Below are positions 62,317 to 64,000 of a stretch of 64,000 nucleotides of DNA, piece after piece (position 1 is the first letter of the stretch; each line of letters begins with the position of its first letter). A program made the translations under genes and the position numbers. The DNA lies in the NCBI GenBank assembly GCA_026014725.1, contig JAOZHV010000022.1:62001-126000 (forward strand). The letters run 5' to 3'. Source of the DNA: Candidatus Bathyarchaeota archaeon (GTDB lineage: Archaea > Thermoproteota > Bathyarchaeia > Bathyarchaeales > Bathycorpusculaceae). The notes beneath the pieces were generated by a model that ran no database searches, was not told the origin of the DNA, and was given only the letters and a program-made list of their open reading frames with translations.

Positions 62317-63747
62317 GTGAAAGCTCGCGTAGCACTTGTTAATCCACCTTATCCAGCTGAGGCGCAGCAATCCCCCTTTCTGCCACTTGGCATCGGCTAC
62401 TTAGCAGCTGTCTTGGAGGAAAACGGCTACAGCGTTGATGTGGTTGATTTTCAAACCGCAAGACCAACCCAAAAAGACCTCGAAGACAAGTTCAAAAGCT
62501 TAAACCCCGACATAGTCGGCGCAACCTCAGCCACAGTAAACTACTTGCCAGCCCTTGAAACCTTGAAGGCAGCAAAAACGGTTCTCCCAAACGCTGTAAC
62601 CATGATTGGCGGACCGCACGTCACAGTTTTGGATGAGCGAACCTTCACCGACAGTAGCAACGTAGACATAGTTGTCCGCGGAGAGGGCGAGCAAACCATG
62701 CTGGAGCTTGCGCGCCTAGTTTCCGAAGGCAACCTCAAAAACCTAAACAATGTCTTAGGCATCACATTCAAGAAAGATAACCAAGTTATCCGCACACCAG
62801 ACAGACCATTCATCCAGGATATTGATTCGCTTCCGAAGCCAGCACACAAGCACTTGGACGTTAGCATTTACAAAATCTTGGGCAGAACCTACATGCCTAT
62901 CATAACCAGCCGAGGATGCCCCTACCAGTGCGCCTTCTGCTTAGCATCAAAAATGTGCGGACGCGGCTTTAGAGCAAGAAGCCCAAGCAAAGTCGTAGAT
63001 GAACTAGAGTGGCTACGTGACGAGTTTGGCGCTGGCGTGTTCGCCTTCTACGATGACACCTTCACCTTCGACGTAAAAAGAGCAGTGGCAATCTGCGACG
63101 AAATGCAAAAACGCAAAGTCGGACTCCCATGGGATTGCCGAACAAGAGTAGACAGAGTCTCCAAAGAACTCTTAGCAAAACTAAGAAGCACAGACTGCCA
63201 ACTTATCCACTTCGGAGTAGAATCAGGAAGCCAAGAAATGCTCAACCTCATGAGAAAAGGCACCACCGTCGAGCAGAACGCGCAGGCAATTAAATGGACC
63301 AAGGCAGCAGGCATAGGCGTCGCCATCTCGCTCGTCATTGGTTACCCAGGCGAAACCCCACAGATGCTTCAGCAAACCATGGATTTCATCTACAAAACCA
63401 AACCCGATTACGTTTACATGTGCGAGGCAGTTCCCTACCCAGGCACAGAACTCTACTATTACATTAAAAAGTTAGGCTTAGAACTTGACGAGAACTGGAA
63501 CCAGTACCGCGAGGAAACCCAAGTTTTCAAAAACACTCTGTTGCCGCTTGCAAAGCTGGAGGAAACCAAAAAAGCCTTCTACGACAGGTATTTTTCGATA
63601 GGGTATTATTTGCAAAAGCAGTTTAAGGGGGGCTTCTACAACCAAATCATGGCGCGCACAGCACTAAACCACCTAATATGGAAATACCGCTTCTCAAGGT
63701 GGGCATTCACCCAACTTGGCAACATAAGAAAAACAAGGAACCCTTAA
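62317..63747 (+). CDS. Cobalamin-binding radical SAM protein, paralogue 2
   Basis: From the GTG at 62317 (GGGGT 9 nt upstream; a longer frame begins at 62218) the product has 476 residues. A B12-binding domain (ARVALVNPPYPAEAQQSPFLPLGIGYL, TMIGGPHVTV) precedes the radical SAM core with Cys201, Cys205 and Cys208 in GCPYQCAFC. IRTPDRPFIQDIDSLPKPAHKHL, VPYPGTELY and other blocks are shared with the 50789 paralogue. A role in methylation or carbon-carbon bond formation on membrane lipids is possible but unproven. Confidence 0.85.
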   Translation: MKARVALVNPPYPAEAQQSPFLPLGIGYLAAVLEENGYSVDVVDFQTARPTQKDLEDKFKSLNPDIVGATSATVNYLPALETLKAAKTVLPNAVTMIGGPHVTVLDERTFTDSSNVDIVVRGEGEQTMLELARLVSEGNLKNLNNVLGITFKKDNQVIRTPDRPFIQDIDSLPKPAHKHLDVSIYKILGRTYMPIITSRGCPYQCAFCLASKMCGRGFRARSPSKVVDELEWLRDEFGAGVFAFYDDTFTFDVKRAVAICDEMQKRKVGLPWDCRTRVDRVSKELLAKLRSTDCQLIHFGVESGSQEMLNLMRKGTTVEQNAQAIKWTKAAGIGVAISLVIGYPGETPQMLQQTMDFIYKTKPDYVYMCEAVPYPGTELYYYIKKLGLELDENWNQYREETQVFKNTLLPLAKLEETKKAFYDRYFSIGYYLQKQFKGGFYNQIMARTALNHLIWKYRFSRWAFTQLGNIRKTRNP

Positions 63748-63800
63748 CATTAGTTCGAAAAAATACAAGCAGAACCAACAGCTAATGGACTGCTTTTTCG

Positions 63801-63860
63801 CCAATAGCGACCTACCCCCTATAGGTTTCTGCATAGAGTTTCTAATATGCTCCAAATATG
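63801..63860 (-). repeat. G-rich intergenic element, class A, copy 2
   Basis: On the minus strand: ATATTTGGAGC, ATATTAGAAACTCTATGCAG, AAACCTATAGGGGGTAGGTC, GCTATTGG. It corresponds block by block to 30431-30486. It lies in the 181-bp spacer between the radical SAM gene and the histone gene. Confidence 0.7.
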
Positions 63861-63928
63861 GGGATTTTAGCAAGAGTTTAAAATTCTAAAAAAAAGAAGA
63901 AAGGGAGGATCTTGAATTTATTAGGTTA

Positions 63929-64000
63929 CTATTTTCCCATGACTTTCTTAGCTGCAATCTCTATATCTTCAGCTTTAATGGTTTTCCGTCCAGCATGCAT
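63929..64000 (-). CDS. Archaeal histone (C-terminal fragment)
   Basis: The last 23 codons before a TAG stop (63929-63931) encode HAGRKTIKAEDIEIAAKKVMGK, the well-known C-terminal end of archaeal histones (loop 2 and the last helix). The rest lies outside the window. These proteins wrap DNA into nucleosome-like chains. The motif is long and specific enough for a firm call. Confidence 0.9.
   Translation of the reverse strand: MHAGRKTIKAEDIEIAAKKVMGK

Noticed and set aside
1-64000. tRNA or rRNA genes
   Set aside because: No GGTTCRANNC-type T-arm within a cloverleaf context and no rRNA-like stretch was seen. A covariance search (tRNAscan-SE, Infernal) would be decisive.
1-64000. Insertion sequences, integrase or prophage genes
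   Set aside because: No transposase, integrase or phage structural motif was found in any frame. The dispersed G-rich elements lack terminal inverted repeats and target duplications.

Overview
The window is a stretch of archaeal chromosome. Archaeal markers are RNA polymerase subunit K, ribosomal protein S25e, a thermosome, an OB-fold RPA-type protein, the C-terminus of an archaeal histone at the right edge, a tetraether-lipid synthase (Tes) homologue, an archaeosortase, LysW-dependent amino acid biosynthesis and TATA-type promoters. S25e together with a histone and an MtrH-like methyltransferase suggests a TACK/Thermoproteota lineage, most plausibly Bathyarchaeia. That placement is inference; no rRNA or tRNA gene was found. 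Many genes begin with TTG or GTG behind a clear Shine-Dalgarno sequence.

Layout. 0-10 kb: SufBC Fe-S assembly, a 3-methyladenine DNA glycosylase, an ATP-cone/PD-(D/E)XK nuclease, two small heat-shock proteins, a DUF123 protein, a bacterioferritin-like protein and a DUF255 thioredoxin-fold protein. 9-24 kb is a cell-surface region: secreted proteins, an archaeosortase, a GT2 glycosyltransferase, a nucleotide-sugar epimerase, a flippase-like protein, a CBM9-like surface protein and two very large GT-C-type membrane proteins. 24-30 kb: a complete lysWXYZJK operon facing an Lrp-family regulator. 30-36 kb: a third small heat-shock protein, a SWIM zinc-finger protein, paired DUF131 membrane proteins, an RPA-type protein, a ferredoxin, a flavin/F420-type oxidoreductase and small enzymes. 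37-42.7 kb: thermosome-rpoK, an ACT-domain regulator divergent from trpB2 with a palindromic operator between them, and an NAD-kinase-like protein. 43-49 kb: a sugar aminotransferase, S25e, the Tes homologue, a TrmB-family regulator and signal peptidase I. 49-64 kb: three more GT-C membrane proteins, two cobalamin-dependent radical SAM paralogues, an MtrH-like methyltransferase with a small corrinoid protein, a NosD-like beta-helix surface protein, an amidohydrolase and the histone.

Functional themes. (i) Surface glycan and S-layer biogenesis: epimerase, aminotransferase, GT2, flippase, five GT-C proteins, archaeosortase, signal peptidase and several secreted proteins, two of which end in a Pro-Glu-Ser/TM/basic tail. 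(ii) Membrane lipid modification: Tes and possibly the two B12-radical SAM enzymes. (iii) One-carbon metabolism: the MtrH-like/corrinoid pair. (iv) Proteostasis: three small Hsps and a thermosome.

The most unusual signals are non-coding. A family of intergenic elements sharing a G-rich core (GGGGGATAGG or close variants) appears at about 30.4-30.65, 37.2, 58.7 and 63.8 kb, in two recognisable classes with conserved flanks. A symmetric array of four CGTACA/TGTACG half-sites lies at 30.5 kb and resembles the palindrome in front of trpB2. A cluster of three small hairpins lies in the likely leader of an aromatic-rich secreted protein. All of this was read by eye; no database search was possible.
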